Part shown: piece by piece, positions 19,197 to 28,105 of the stretch | Position numbering within the stretch: the stretch's first letter is position 1 | Layout of the letters: every line of letters begins with the position of its first letter | Source: an uncultured Bacteroides sp. | Lineage (GTDB): Bacteria > Bacteroidota > Bacteroidia > Cytophagales > Cyclobacteriaceae | Direction: 5' to 3' | DNA length: 64,000 nucleotides | Assembly: GCA_902168185.1 (NCBI GenBank) | Contig: CABHOV010000064.1 | Span: 62,001 to 126,000 of the forward strand | Program-made: the position numbers and the translations under genes | Notes under the pieces: model-generated | Seen by the model: the letters and a program-made list of their open reading frames with translations, nothing else | Told to the model about the DNA's origin: nothing | Database searches by the model: none

Positions 19197-20708
19197 ATGA
19201 ACGTACGTATGAAAAATATTCATCGATATAGTAAGCAATCTGTGATGCGTACACTGGTGGTGATGGCCATGTTGCTGGCACCCCTGGCAAGTTGTGATGA
19301 TGCGCTGGAAACGAAAGTATATACCCAGGTGAGCCCTGAGAACTTCTTTAAAACTGAAGCTGATTTCAATGTTGCAGTGGTAGCCTTGTATAGTCCGTTC
19401 TCTACGAATTGGGGCATGGCCGATCCGGGCGACAACACGTGGTATAATTCACTGTATAATGCTGATAACAAAACGTACCTGATGCGCAGCATCCTGACCA
19501 CAGACGAAATGTTGAATGGCTGGGACCCGAATCTGGAGAATTTTACATTTGGTCCTTCCACATGGTCCGGTAGTAATGAAACGGTATACTATAAAATACG
19601 GTTTGTTGCCCGCGCCACAGATGTTATCAACAAGATCAGCAATGCTACCGATGTTAGCGAATCCATCCGTAATAAATATGTAGCAGAGGCAAAAGTGCTG
19701 CGCGCCTGGCTCATGTATATACTGTATGATTTCTTTGGCCCGGTAAACGTGAAGCTTGATCCGGCTACTTTGAATGACACTGAAATTCTTCCACGCTTGA
19801 GTGATGAAGCATATACGGCACAAATGGAGACTGATCTGACAGAAGCTATTCCTTTTCTCGCAGAGAAATATAATGGAAATACAACCGAGTGGGGAAGAGT
19901 GTCGCAAGGTGTAGCGCGCATGGTATTGCTAAAGCTATATATGCATACAAAGCAATGGTCTAAAGCGGAGGCGATCGGAAAAGAAATTTTGAATATGGGC
20001 TATGCACTCGAAGACAACTATGCGGATGTGTTTACAAAGAAAGGTAACAATGAGTTGATCTACGCGGTGCCATCAAGCGATGCAACACCAAACTACTATA
20101 TACAAGAAGTTCTTCCTTCGGATTTCCGTCAGGCGGGAAACATTACTCGTAAGGCAGGCGGATGGAGCGGCTATAATATGCCGTGGAGTTTCTATGATAA
20201 ATTCGAAACAGATGATGAACGCAAGACTGCAATCATCGATGCATATACTGCAGACTGGGGCGAAGTAGATCGCACGGATACCTGGTGGAAAGGTCCGCTA
20301 CCGTTAAAATATACTTCTTTTACAGGCGATGGTCCCGGGTATGCGATCGATATGGTTGTATTCCGTCTCGCGGAAGTATATCTGTCAGTGGCAGAAGCCA
20401 TCAATGAACAACGCGGTCCTGCGGAAGCATACAATTATGTGAACGAAGTGCGCAGACGCAGTGACGTTGCCGATTTTGAAGATATGACGGAAGATGAATT
20501 CCGTGATGCAATTCTTGATGAGCGTGGCCGTGAATTATTTGCGGAAGGTGTTCGCAGGCAAGACTTGATTCGCCATGGTAAATTTATATCGGGTGCTATA
20601 GCGCGTGGTAAAGATGCGAAGCCTCACCAGGTTCTGTTTCCAATTCCGAGTGCTGTGATTATCGAAGGCAAGGGGATCATCGAACAAAACGATGGCTATA
20701 CCAACTAA
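19197..20708 (+). CDS. SusD-like glycan-binding lipoprotein
   Basis: About 503 residues. I take the ATG at 19197 (MNVRMKN...), one base after the susC stop; a second ATG at 19209 is equally plausible. The lipobox is LAPLASC followed by DDALE, an export-signal-like acidic stretch. The SusD fold is supported by PENFFKTEADFNVAVVALYSPF near the N-terminus, YVAEAKVLRAWLMYILYDFFGPV in the middle and the C-terminal ILDERGRELFAEGVRRQDLIRHGKF and VLFPIPSAV. It forms the lid of the SusC transporter and binds its glycan on the cell surface. Tight coupling to susC matches the 1:1 complex. Confidence 0.95.
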   Translation: MNVRMKNIHRYSKQSVMRTLVVMAMLLAPLASCDDALETKVYTQVSPENFFKTEADFNVAVVALYSPFSTNWGMADPGDNTWYNSLYNADNKTYLMRSILTTDEMLNGWDPNLENFTFGPSTWSGSNETVYYKIRFVARATDVINKISNATDVSESIRNKYVAEAKVLRAWLMYILYDFFGPVNVKLDPATLNDTEILPRLSDEAYTAQMETDLTEAIPFLAEKYNGNTTEWGRVSQGVARMVLLKLYMHTKQWSKAEAIGKEILNMGYALEDNYADVFTKKGNNELIYAVPSSDATPNYYIQEVLPSDFRQAGNITRKAGGWSGYNMPWSFYDKFETDDERKTAIIDAYTADWGEVDRTDTWWKGPLPLKYTSFTGDGPGYAIDMVVFRLAEVYLSVAEAINEQRGPAEAYNYVNEVRRRSDVADFEDMTEDEFRDAILDERGRELFAEGVRRQDLIRHGKFISGAIARGKDAKPHQVLFPIPSAVIIEGKGIIEQNDGYTN

Positions 20709-20717
20709 TTAATTCCT

Positions 20718-20752
20718 GATGATACATGAATCGCGCAGGTTTATGTATCATC
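20718..20752 (+). terminator. Hairpin between susD and the first GH53 gene
   Basis: GATGATACAT (20718-20727) pairs exactly with ATGTATCATC (20743-20752); the stem can extend by three more pairs including one G-U. No T tract follows. Such susD-distal hairpins may act as attenuators or 3'-end protectors, keeping susCD transcript above that of the enzyme genes; that role is inferred. Confidence 0.7.
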
Positions 20753-20789
20753 GACCTTAATCATGATTTAAACCTCAAATCAACAAACC

Positions 20790-21968
20790 ATGAAAAGATA
20801 TATAGCTATATCATTGGCTGCATGTACATTGATATTTTTGACAGGTTGCGAACAAGAGGTTGTTGTAAAAGATGGGCGCGTGGAGCAGGGTATAGTACAG
20901 CAACCAGGCACTTCCTCTGCGAACGCAAAGGCTAGTGGTCTCACGTATCGGGGCATGGATTTATCTTTCGCGTATAAAATTGAAACGCAACGTGGCGGTA
21001 AATTTTATTATGCGAATGGTTCGGCTGGTACCGTGTTTGACATTGCGAAAAGCTCGAATGTAAACCTGGTGCGCTTGCGCCTGTGGGTTAACCCTGATGC
21101 AAATCATAAAGAATGTAGCCTCGGAGCAGTAAAGGAACAGGCGAAGAAAATTGTAGCGAAGGGTATGCAATTCATGCTCACATTACATTACTCAGATACC
21201 TGGGCTGATCCCGGTACGCAAACTAAACCGTCTGCCTGGAGCAGCCTCACGCAGCAACAACTGATTGATAAAATCTGGTCCTATACCACCGATGTTATGA
21301 ACCAGTTAAAAAGCCAGGGTACAGCGCCTGCAATTGTACAGATCGGTAATGAAATCAACGGAGGCTTTTTATGGCCAACGTTCAAAGTATCTGCTGACAG
21401 CGACACGAATTGGGACAACAGTTTCGAGTATGCTATCAACTCCGGGTATAATGCTGTAAAGACTGTATTCCCGAATACAAAAGTGATGTTACACTATGCG
21501 GGTATATGGGCTGATAATTTTTTCTGGCGCTGCAGCAAGTTCGGAATACAATATGATATCATGGGTTTCTCCTGGTACCCCGAGTGGCATGGAAAAAGTT
21601 TTTCGGATGTATATAATCAGTTGAACAACCTCACATCATGGTATAGCAAAACATGTATCGTAGTGGAAACGGCCTATCCATGGACAACGGGCTATGCGGA
21701 TCAGGCTGGAAATGTACTTGGTACAGGAAGTCAGATGTCCGGATATGCGATGACACCAGCAGGACAGCAAGCATTTATTGAACAACTGATGGCAACCGTG
21801 AAGTCTATTCCCAATAACAAAGGATTAGGCGTAGTATACTGGGAGCCTGACTGGACAGCCTATAACGGAGCATCTGCTACCACCTGGGAGAACGGTTCCA
21901 GTTGGGAGAACGCTGCGCTGTTTGATTTTAGCTGGAAGGCAATGCAAGGATTCAATGCCTTTAATTAA
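20790..21968 (+). CDS. GH53 endo-beta-1,4-galactanase, lipoprotein 1
   Basis: 392 residues. The lipoprotein signal ends LTGC (Cys 20), followed by EQEVVVKDG, with less acidic clustering than the paralogue downstream. The GH53 domain covers about 50-390. It opens with YRGMDLSFAYKIE (GADxSSxxxxE in the family), carries the acid/base E188 in QIGNEINGGFLWP and the nucleophile E293 in IVVETAYPWT, plus LTLHYSDTWADPGTQ and VYWEPDW. GH53 enzymes hydrolyse beta-1,4-galactan side chains of pectin. The second GH53 follows after a long hairpin. Substrate is inferred from the family; no biochemical detail can be read from sequence. Confidence 0.93.
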   Translation: MKRYIAISLAACTLIFLTGCEQEVVVKDGRVEQGIVQQPGTSSANAKASGLTYRGMDLSFAYKIETQRGGKFYYANGSAGTVFDIAKSSNVNLVRLRLWVNPDANHKECSLGAVKEQAKKIVAKGMQFMLTLHYSDTWADPGTQTKPSAWSSLTQQQLIDKIWSYTTDVMNQLKSQGTAPAIVQIGNEINGGFLWPTFKVSADSDTNWDNSFEYAINSGYNAVKTVFPNTKVMLHYAGIWADNFFWRCSKFGIQYDIMGFSWYPEWHGKSFSDVYNQLNNLTSWYSKTCIVVETAYPWTTGYADQAGNVLGTGSQMSGYAMTPAGQQAFIEQLMATVKSIPNNKGLGVVYWEPDWTAYNGASATTWENGSSWENAALFDFSWKAMQGFNAFN

Positions 21969-21980
21969 TCTATAGTATAC

Positions 21981-22031
21981 TATATACTTCCGGTGTGGGA
22001 GATACAAATCTCTCAATACCTGAAGTATATA
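21981..22031 (+). terminator. Long interrupted hairpin between the two GH53 genes
   Basis: TATATACTTC (21981-21990) pairs with GAAGTATATA (22022-22031); inside it GGTGT/ATACC (with one G-U) and GAGAT (21999-22003) / ATCTC (22008-22012) pair round an ACAA loop. The structure is about 20 pairs with small internal loops. It lies 13 bp after the stop of the first GH53 gene and 35 bp before the next ATG. Confidence 0.65.
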
Positions 22032-22065
22032 AGAGTGAATTAAACTAAAGACGAGTATTCAAGAG

Positions 22066-23271
22066 ATGAAATTCAGAAGCGCGCTAACGATCGCCCTCAC
22101 AATATGTCTGTTTTCTTTTGTGAATTGTAAGGAAGATGATGATCCGGTTATAGATGATCCAGATGAAGAAGAGCCACGTGACCTCGCCGGTTTTTATTTT
22201 GGTGCCGATCTCTCGTATGTAAACCAGGTGTTGGATCACAACGGTGTATATAAAGACGGTGGTTCAGTAAAGAATCCATATCAGATTTTTAAAGATCACG
22301 GCACCAACCTGGTGCGATTGCGGCTATGGCATAATCCTTCATGGACGAAAGAAGTTTATGGGGCTCAAGGGACTCAATTGTATAATGATCTTTTTGATGT
22401 AGCCAAATCGATGCGACTTGCCAAGGAGCAGGGTTTGCCGGTGCTGCTTGATTTTCATTATTCGGATACATGGGCTGATCCGGAGAATCAAAAGATACCG
22501 GCTGCATGGAAGGAAATCAAAGACATTACGGTGTTGCGTGATTCAGTATATAATTATACCTATAAAACGCTTCAATACCTCAATGCCCAGGGCATTATGC
22601 CGGAGTTGGTACAAATCGGTAACGAAACGAATTGTGGCATGCTCTATACGGATGCTCCCGATGGTTTCCCTGCGTGCAATGTATGCAACGGTGCATGGCA
22701 ACAATTCGGAACGGTAGTGAAAGGTGCTATAGATGCAGTGAAGGCGGTTTCAGCAGTATCAACTGTAAAAACTAAAATTATACTTCACGTTGCAGATCCC
22801 AAGAATGTAGAGTGGTGGTTCGATAATATTATAGCAAAAGGGGGTGTTACTAATTTTGATATGGTTGGTTTTTCTTATTATCCATTGTGGCATCCAACCG
22901 TAACACTCGACCAACTTTCTGATAGAGTGGCAGCATTCAAAAATAAATATAGCAGGCCTGTTATCATGCTTGAGACAGCATATCCTTGGACTACCGGAAG
23001 TGACGATGCCTATAATAATAACTTCGGAAATGAATCGGCTATTGCAGGATATCCTTTTTCAAAGAATGGCCAGTCAGATTTACTCATCAAGCTTACGCAA
23101 GAGATGCTCGATGGTGGAGGACAAGGTGTTGTCTATTGGGAGCCTGCATGGATCAGCTCTGGTATGAAAGACCTTTGGGGTACTGGATCATCGTGGGAGA
23201 ATTGTGCCTTCTTTGATTTTGAAGGCAACGCGATAGAGTCTATTGACTTTACAAAATATAGTTATAAGTAA
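22066..23271 (+). CDS. GH53 endo-beta-1,4-galactanase, lipoprotein 2
   Basis: 401 residues. The signal ends FVNC (Cys 21), followed by KEDDDPVIDDPDEEE, a strong acidic export signal, so surface display is likely. The GH53 domain (about 40-400) has FYFGADLSYVNQ, LLDFHYSDTWADPENQ, acid/base E187 in QIGNETNCGMLY and nucleophile E303 in IMLETAYPWT, ending in VVYWEPAWI and SSWENCAFFDFEGNAIESI. Compared with the upstream GH53 it has a Cys-containing insertion (FPACNVCNG, about 201-209) near the active site, which could alter chain-length preference. It is probably the first enzyme to meet polymeric galactan. Confidence 0.93.
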   Translation: MKFRSALTIALTICLFSFVNCKEDDDPVIDDPDEEEPRDLAGFYFGADLSYVNQVLDHNGVYKDGGSVKNPYQIFKDHGTNLVRLRLWHNPSWTKEVYGAQGTQLYNDLFDVAKSMRLAKEQGLPVLLDFHYSDTWADPENQKIPAAWKEIKDITVLRDSVYNYTYKTLQYLNAQGIMPELVQIGNETNCGMLYTDAPDGFPACNVCNGAWQQFGTVVKGAIDAVKAVSAVSTVKTKIILHVADPKNVEWWFDNIIAKGGVTNFDMVGFSYYPLWHPTVTLDQLSDRVAAFKNKYSRPVIMLETAYPWTTGSDDAYNNNFGNESAIAGYPFSKNGQSDLLIKLTQEMLDGGGQGVVYWEPAWISSGMKDLWGTGSSWENCAFFDFEGNAIESIDFTKYSYK

Positions 23272-23359
23272 ATCTATTGATCAGTGATACTTTGCTCATT
23301 CTGTCTGAAGGGATATTTCCATTGAGCCAGGTGAATAACGTGCATTAAAAAAGGTATAT

Positions 23360-25960
23360 ATGAAGGTGAACAGCGAAGAACGCAGGAAGTATCAAATAGT
23401 GGTTGTTTTTTTTGTGCTTGTGATAACCGTTTTGAGCGCACATGCACAAAAATCAAACGATGTGTATGTTGACAAAGACGGAATAATGCGCTGGGGGAAA
23501 ACAAAAGAAGAGGTGCATGCCTTTGGCGTCAATTATACCGTACCCTTTGCGCACGGATACCGGGCCGCAAAGAAGAAAAACGTTTCATTGGAAAAAGCCA
23601 TCGATGACGATGTATATCATTTTGCGCGGTTGGGATTTGACCTATACCGTGTACACGTATGGGATTGTGAGATCAGCGACAGCGTTGGAAATATACTGAA
23701 CAACGAACATCTCAAACTTTTCGACTATATGTTGAAAGAGATGAAAGACCGTGGTATGAAATTTATGTTGACTCCTATAGCGTACTGGCCCAATGGTTAT
23801 CCGGAGCCGGAGGAAAAGACACCGGGCTTCGCGAGCAAGTATGGCAAAGATGCGTGCCTCACAAACGAAGATGCTATAAAAGCGCAGGAGAATTACCTGT
23901 TTCAATTTTTGAACCACGTGAACCCCTATACGGGCATTGCCTATAAAAATGATCCGGATATTATAGCGTTCGAGATTTCAAACGAACCACATCACCAGGA
24001 AGCTGCGGAGAAAGTTACCGCGTTTATTAGCCGTATGGTGAAGTCCATGAAAAAGACTGGCTGTGGTAAGCCGATCTTCTATAACATCAGCCACAGTATA
24101 CATCTTGCAGATGCTTACTTTGATGCAGCTATACAAGGTGGTACGTTTCAATGGTATCCTACAGGGCTTGGTTCAGGACATGAGCTTGGCGGGAATCTGC
24201 TACCCAATGTAGACCGGTATAGTATTCCATTTGCGAGTAATCCAAAACTTAAGAAAGCAGGTAAGCTGGTATATGAGTTTGATGCTGCTGATGTTGGGCG
24301 CTCTTATATATATCCTGCAATGGCCAGAAGTTTCCGCGAAGCAGGGCTCCAGATTGCAACTCACTTTGCATACGATCCAACCTATATGGCGGATGTTAAC
24401 ACAGAGTATAACACGCATTACATGAATCTGGTATATGCCCCACAGAAAGCGTTGAGTCTTAAAATTGCAGGTGAAGTATTTCATCGTCTGCCATTGTATA
24501 AAAACTACGGCGGCTATCCGTCCAATGCTTCATTCGGTGATTTTAAGGTGAGTTATGAAAAAGATTTGGCGGAGATGGTTACGGAGCGTGAGTTCATCTA
24601 TACCAATCATACAACCACAACACCGTCCGCTGCAGAGAAACTACAGGAGATTGCAGGTTGGGGAAATTCTCCTGTAATAAAGTATCAGGGGACTGGTGCA
24701 TATTTTCTGGATCGTATTGAAGCCGGTGTGTGGCGTTTGGAAGTGTTGCCTGATGCGGTTTGGGTAAATGATCCCTTCGGACAGAATAGTTCTAAAAAGA
24801 AAGTTGCTGTTGTTAACTGGCGTGAATGGCCTATGACCGTCAACCTTTCTGATCTTGGTGTGAACTTCAAGGTGAAAGGTATCAATGAAGGGAATATATA
24901 TTCGGCCACAGCCTCCGGTAAAACATTTGCGATTACACCGGGTACATATTTATTAACCGGTGAGAATACGGTAGCAAAAATCAGCCCTGCTGCGCGGTGG
25001 AAGAACATTAATCTCAATGAATTTGTAGCACCACATTCATCTGTAGATGAAGTATATACATTGCACAAACCGCTGGCTCAGCTTTCCGAAGGAAGCACAT
25101 GTACATTGCAGGCCTCGGTTGTAACACCGACACCGGTACAAGCCGTGGAAGTATATATCTACGGGGCAGGATGGAGGCCGGAAGTGTTGCCCATGGAACA
25201 TGTAACCGGCTATGCCTATAGCGTTACGCTTCCTGACAAATTTGTGAAGGTAGGAATGCTCCGTTATTTCATTGCCGTGAAATCGAACGATGTATATATT
25301 ACGTATCCATCCGCTGTAGAAGGTAAGCCTGCAGATTGGGATTTTTATGGTGAGCCTTTTGTAATTCCGGTAACAGCGAAAAAATCTGCTATATATTTAT
25401 TCAATGCCGCTACCGATGCAAGTGACTTGTCGCGTCAATGGATGAGAAGCTCGACGGTTGTGCCGCTGGCCGAACCGGGAAAAGCAGAACTTCAGGTAAA
25501 CGTCAACAGGTTATTCGAGGTCGATCCGGAAAATAAAAATGCTGAAGTAATTCATGATTACTCCATGCGATATTTCTTCGGTGATAAAATCAGTGGATTG
25601 AAATCCGGTCTCACGCAAGCGAAAAAGCTTGTATTCAAAGGTCGCGCTCTGAATGATAAACCGTGTAAACTTCAACTCGCGTTGGTAATGAAAGATGGCT
25701 CCGCTTATGGAGGCGTTATCACGGTAGGGGTAGACGCCACAGAATATAGCATCAACCTTTCTGAACTTCAGAATGTAAAGCTCGTAACATTGCCCAGGCC
25801 GTATCCCGGTTTTCTGCCGTACTTCTTCAAGCCTTCGGCTCTTTGCGATTTTGATATCACGGCCGTGGAGTCTTTACAGATTTCAGTCGGGCCAGGTATA
25901 GCAGTGTCCGAACTGCAATCCAAACACGGCATTGCTATCGAGAGCATTCGTGTAGAGTAA
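23360..25960 (+). CDS. Large secreted GH5-like glycoside hydrolase
   Basis: 866 residues. The signal peptide ends VLSAHAQ (about 29). Residues about 40-420 are a clan-A (beta/alpha)8 hydrolase resembling GH5: VNYTVPFAHGYRA, LGFDLYRVHVWD, acid/base E209 in AFEISNEPHHQ and nucleophile E306 in KLVYEFDAADVG. The remaining roughly 430 residues are beta-rich without a recognised domain, perhaps one or two Ig-like modules and a terminal galactose-binding-like fold. There is no T9SS tail and no lipobox, so it is probably periplasmic. Position at the end of a GH53 operon suggests action on a galactan or its decorations. The subfamily cannot be set by eye. Confidence 0.8.
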   Translation: MKVNSEERRKYQIVVVFFVLVITVLSAHAQKSNDVYVDKDGIMRWGKTKEEVHAFGVNYTVPFAHGYRAAKKKNVSLEKAIDDDVYHFARLGFDLYRVHVWDCEISDSVGNILNNEHLKLFDYMLKEMKDRGMKFMLTPIAYWPNGYPEPEEKTPGFASKYGKDACLTNEDAIKAQENYLFQFLNHVNPYTGIAYKNDPDIIAFEISNEPHHQEAAEKVTAFISRMVKSMKKTGCGKPIFYNISHSIHLADAYFDAAIQGGTFQWYPTGLGSGHELGGNLLPNVDRYSIPFASNPKLKKAGKLVYEFDAADVGRSYIYPAMARSFREAGLQIATHFAYDPTYMADVNTEYNTHYMNLVYAPQKALSLKIAGEVFHRLPLYKNYGGYPSNASFGDFKVSYEKDLAEMVTEREFIYTNHTTTTPSAAEKLQEIAGWGNSPVIKYQGTGAYFLDRIEAGVWRLEVLPDAVWVNDPFGQNSSKKKVAVVNWREWPMTVNLSDLGVNFKVKGINEGNIYSATASGKTFAITPGTYLLTGENTVAKISPAARWKNINLNEFVAPHSSVDEVYTLHKPLAQLSEGSTCTLQASVVTPTPVQAVEVYIYGAGWRPEVLPMEHVTGYAYSVTLPDKFVKVGMLRYFIAVKSNDVYITYPSAVEGKPADWDFYGEPFVIPVTAKKSAIYLFNAATDASDLSRQWMRSSTVVPLAEPGKAELQVNVNRLFEVDPENKNAEVIHDYSMRYFFGDKISGLKSGLTQAKKLVFKGRALNDKPCKLQLALVMKDGSAYGGVITVGVDATEYSINLSELQNVKLVTLPRPYPGFLPYFFKPSALCDFDITAVESLQISVGPGIAVSELQSKHGIAIESIRVE

Positions 25961-25965
25961 AAAAT

Positions 25966-26005
25966 GTTTCAGGCTGTGCACTATATCAGATACACAGCCT
26001 GAAAC
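25966..26005. terminator. Bidirectional terminator between converging genes
   Basis: A perfect 13-bp stem, GTTTCAGGCTGTG (25966-25978) with CACAGCCTGAAAC (25993-26005), sits in the 51-bp gap between the GH5-like gene (+) and the small secreted protein gene (-). A short A tract on one side and mixed AT on the other make it usable in both directions. Confidence 0.8.
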
Positions 26006-26011
26006 TATATA

Positions 26012-26425
26012 TCAATTGCGTGTTACCGTATCGTTGGTGCCTTCTGCAACAACCAGTTTCAGCGTTGCACCTTTATTTTTATTTTGCATTGCACTGGTCA
26101 GAATAATTCTGTAGTCACCTGCTTTTGTGTTTGCAGCCACCGATATTTTGGCAATGCTACTTTCAACCACACCTTCCGCAGGTTCAAATGTTACCGTTAC
26201 ACCTTCTGGTAAGCTTGAGGAAATACCGAGTGTTGCTTTTGATTTCGAATATGCTTTGGAGCGGTTCAGGGAAATCGTCACGTCCTTTGTTTCACCAGGT
26301 TTAATTTCAAGTGTAGACGAAGAAAGTTCAACCGTGTACTCTGTGCGTGGAGCTGGTTTTTCCTGTGCTACCGATACCATGATGGTAGCTATAGCCAATG
26401 TCAGTGTTGCGATAAAATTTTTCAT
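26012..26425 (-). CDS. Small secreted Ig-like (NEW3-type) protein
   Basis: 137 residues. The signal peptide ends IMVSVAQ. Residues about 28-125 form one Ig-like beta-sandwich of the kind found in alpha-galactosidase NEW3 or COG1470 domains: YTVELSSSTLEIKPGETKDVTISLNR, LPEGVTVTFEPAEG, ISVAANTKAGDYRIILTS. It is a single free-standing domain with no enzyme attached. The function is unknown; it could bind a protein or glycan in the periplasm. A small hairpin lies 15 bp upstream of its start. Confidence 0.75.
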   Translation of the reverse strand: MKNFIATLTLAIATIMVSVAQEKPAPRTEYTVELSSSTLEIKPGETKDVTISLNRSKAYSKSKATLGISSSLPEGVTVTFEPAEGVVESSIAKISVAANTKAGDYRIILTSAMQNKNKGATLKLVVAEGTNDTVTRN

Positions 26426-26439
26426 ATGCAGTATTTTAA

Positions 26440-26460
26440 ATTTCCTTACGCGAAGGAAAT
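26440..26460. promoter_or_regulatory. Inverted repeat before the small Ig-like protein gene
   Basis: ATTTCCTT (26440-26447) and AAGGAAAT (26453-26460) are exact reverse complements around ACGCG. It lies 15 bp upstream of the ATG at 26425, where it could be an operator half-site pair or a 5'-UTR hairpin. Confidence 0.5.
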
Positions 26461-26570
26461 CGTGCGCGATGAAAATTGCTGTTCAATGAAGTAAACAGCA
26501 TCATGGATGTCGCGGATTGTAAACGGCTGGGGTAAAAAGAAAACGCTTTGGGGCGAACGGTATAGCAATC

Positions 26571-27470
26571 TCAGGCGAGTTCCATCAGATTTCGAAGCTG
26601 TTGGATCTTTTCAATTACTTCCTTTCCTTTTGGCCTCGACACCGGAATGAAATAATCTGTGTCCAGGATCTGAAGCTTATAACCGTTCGTATTGCCGGCG
26701 ATGTTGCTGATGGCGTTGACATTTACTATATAGGAGCGATGGCACCGAATGGCGAATGAATTGTTGATCTGTGCTTCAATACTTTTGAGGTTAACACGCA
26801 ACAACTTCTTTTGGATGCCTTGTCCGTTTTTCCACACAACAGTTGAGTAATTGTCATCGGCTTGAATGAACAGCAGATCCGGCAGATGCAAGCTCAGCGT
26901 CTCGCTGGTATCGGAATGTAAAATCAGCGGAACATTCGCATTTGATTTAACAGGGACTTCCTTTTTAAGCGTCTTGATTTTTTCCAACTCCTGATTCGCT
27001 TCCAATGCACTTCGCAGATTTTGCTGCAACATTTTATTTTTCAGAAAGAGAAACATAATAGTCACAGGCATAAATCCGGTAAGTGCTACCTGCAAGTTTG
27101 CTCCTTTTATATTCGCCCAGAGGGTACGTTGTGGGCAGATAAATAATTCATCGATGATGGTGCTGGCTATACCAATGAGTACAAGGTGAAGAATGGTGAT
27201 GAGAATATATTTACCGATGGTGAAGTTATCGAATGCCTTCGGAAACAATCTGGGTAAAATAATAATGTCTAAAAAAAGTACCACGAAGGTGACACCACCA
27301 AAGAGAAATTTCTGTGCAACTGTTAATGTGGTGTGATGCGAAAAATTTGGTTTAAAAACACTAAGGAAGGCTACCACAAAAAGACTCACCACGAGGATGA
27401 AGACTATATTCTTTCGATCATCGTCCAGGTAAAAAGGAAATGGAGCTTTTAGTTTCTCAGACCAATTCAT
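26571..27470 (-). CDS. Membrane-anchored LytTR-family transcription regulator
   Basis: 299 residues. Four hydrophobic helices (about 22-40, 50-72, 84-104, 122-144) are followed by a short coiled-coil linker (about 150-170) and a LytTR DNA-binding domain (about 195-290) with QADDNYSTVVW, AIRCHRSYIVNVNAI and YFIPVSRPKGKEV. There is no receiver domain, so control must come through the membrane part rather than from a partner kinase. Such one-component LytTR regulators are known in Bacteroidota, but their signals mostly are not. Its targets are not evident; the gene upstream on the same strand encodes a small lipoprotein. Confidence 0.88.
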   Translation of the reverse strand: MNWSEKLKAPFPFYLDDDRKNIVFILVVSLFVVAFLSVFKPNFSHHTTLTVAQKFLFGGVTFVVLFLDIIILPRLFPKAFDNFTIGKYILITILHLVLIGIASTIIDELFICPQRTLWANIKGANLQVALTGFMPVTIMFLFLKNKMLQQNLRSALEANQELEKIKTLKKEVPVKSNANVPLILHSDTSETLSLHLPDLLFIQADDNYSTVVWKNGQGIQKKLLRVNLKSIEAQINNSFAIRCHRSYIVNVNAISNIAGNTNGYKLQILDTDYFIPVSRPKGKEVIEKIQQLRNLMELA

Positions 27471-27544
27471 ACAATGGCGTTCTTTCCGAAAAGTACGAAT
27501 TGATTCGATTATAAGTTGCGTTGCCGTGTACGATCCGTCATCCG

Positions 27545-27922
27545 TTAATGTCGAACATTCTTATAGGAAGATGTACGCACTGAATCTGTTTCGCTTCCTT
27601 CATTTCCGGAGTTTATTTTTTTCATGTTCTTCCGGATGTTTTGCTTAACCTCTTTCGGCATATATTTTTTCTTGCCAGGTTGTGGACAATCCCATTCTTC
27701 AACGGATACGTGACTGATCATTTTGGAATTGCTCTTTGAAGCTTTGGACTGGTGATGATCCTCTGTAGTTTCTGTTTCTGAAAGTGGTGGCGATGGATCA
27801 AAGTATCCTTTGTGTGGCGTGGACCTTTTTATTTTCGCAAACTTCGGCTCGGGACAAGGAAGTTTACCAGACTGGCATGCAGTCGATAATGCGAGTATCA
27901 ATAATATCAATCGTCCGTACAT
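27545..27922 (-). CDS. Small basic lipoprotein with two CPxP motifs
   Basis: 125 residues. The lipoprotein signal ends LSTAC (Cys 16). The mature protein is Lys/Ser rich and contains two similar segments, LPCPEPKFAKIK (about 21-32) and WDCPQPGKKKYMPKEVK (about 77-93), each with Cys-Pro-x-Pro and then a basic stretch. No family is recognised. The repeated Cys could form a disulfide or bind metal, but no further ligands are evident. It is followed 74 bp later by the LytTR gene on the same strand, a possible operon. Confidence 0.65.
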   Translation of the reverse strand: MYGRLILLILALSTACQSGKLPCPEPKFAKIKRSTPHKGYFDPSPPLSETETTEDHHQSKASKSNSKMISHVSVEEWDCPQPGKKKYMPKEVKQNIRKNMKKINSGNEGSETDSVRTSSYKNVRH

Positions 27923-28010
27923 ATTTCGTGGTTTTTATATACGACTCCTTACTAAACGACCACCTAAGGTACAGAAGTATACAGACAAGCTCAATGGTTC
28001 AACTTAAAAA

Positions 28011-28040
28011 TCAAAAAGGTCTGTTTGTAAAACAGACCTT
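28011..28040 (-). terminator. Intrinsic terminator of the ABC permease gene
   Basis: AAGGTCTGTTT (28016-28026) and AAACAGACCTT (28030-28040) form an 11-bp perfect stem with a 3-nt loop. On the minus strand it ends in a run of five T, the canonical form. It lies about 65 bp beyond the stop of the permease gene. Confidence 0.88.
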
Positions 28041-28105
28041 CCGGATAGCTCGCCTAGCCCTATAACAAAATTAAATTTGGTTTCAATTTGCGCTATTGGG
28101 TATTG

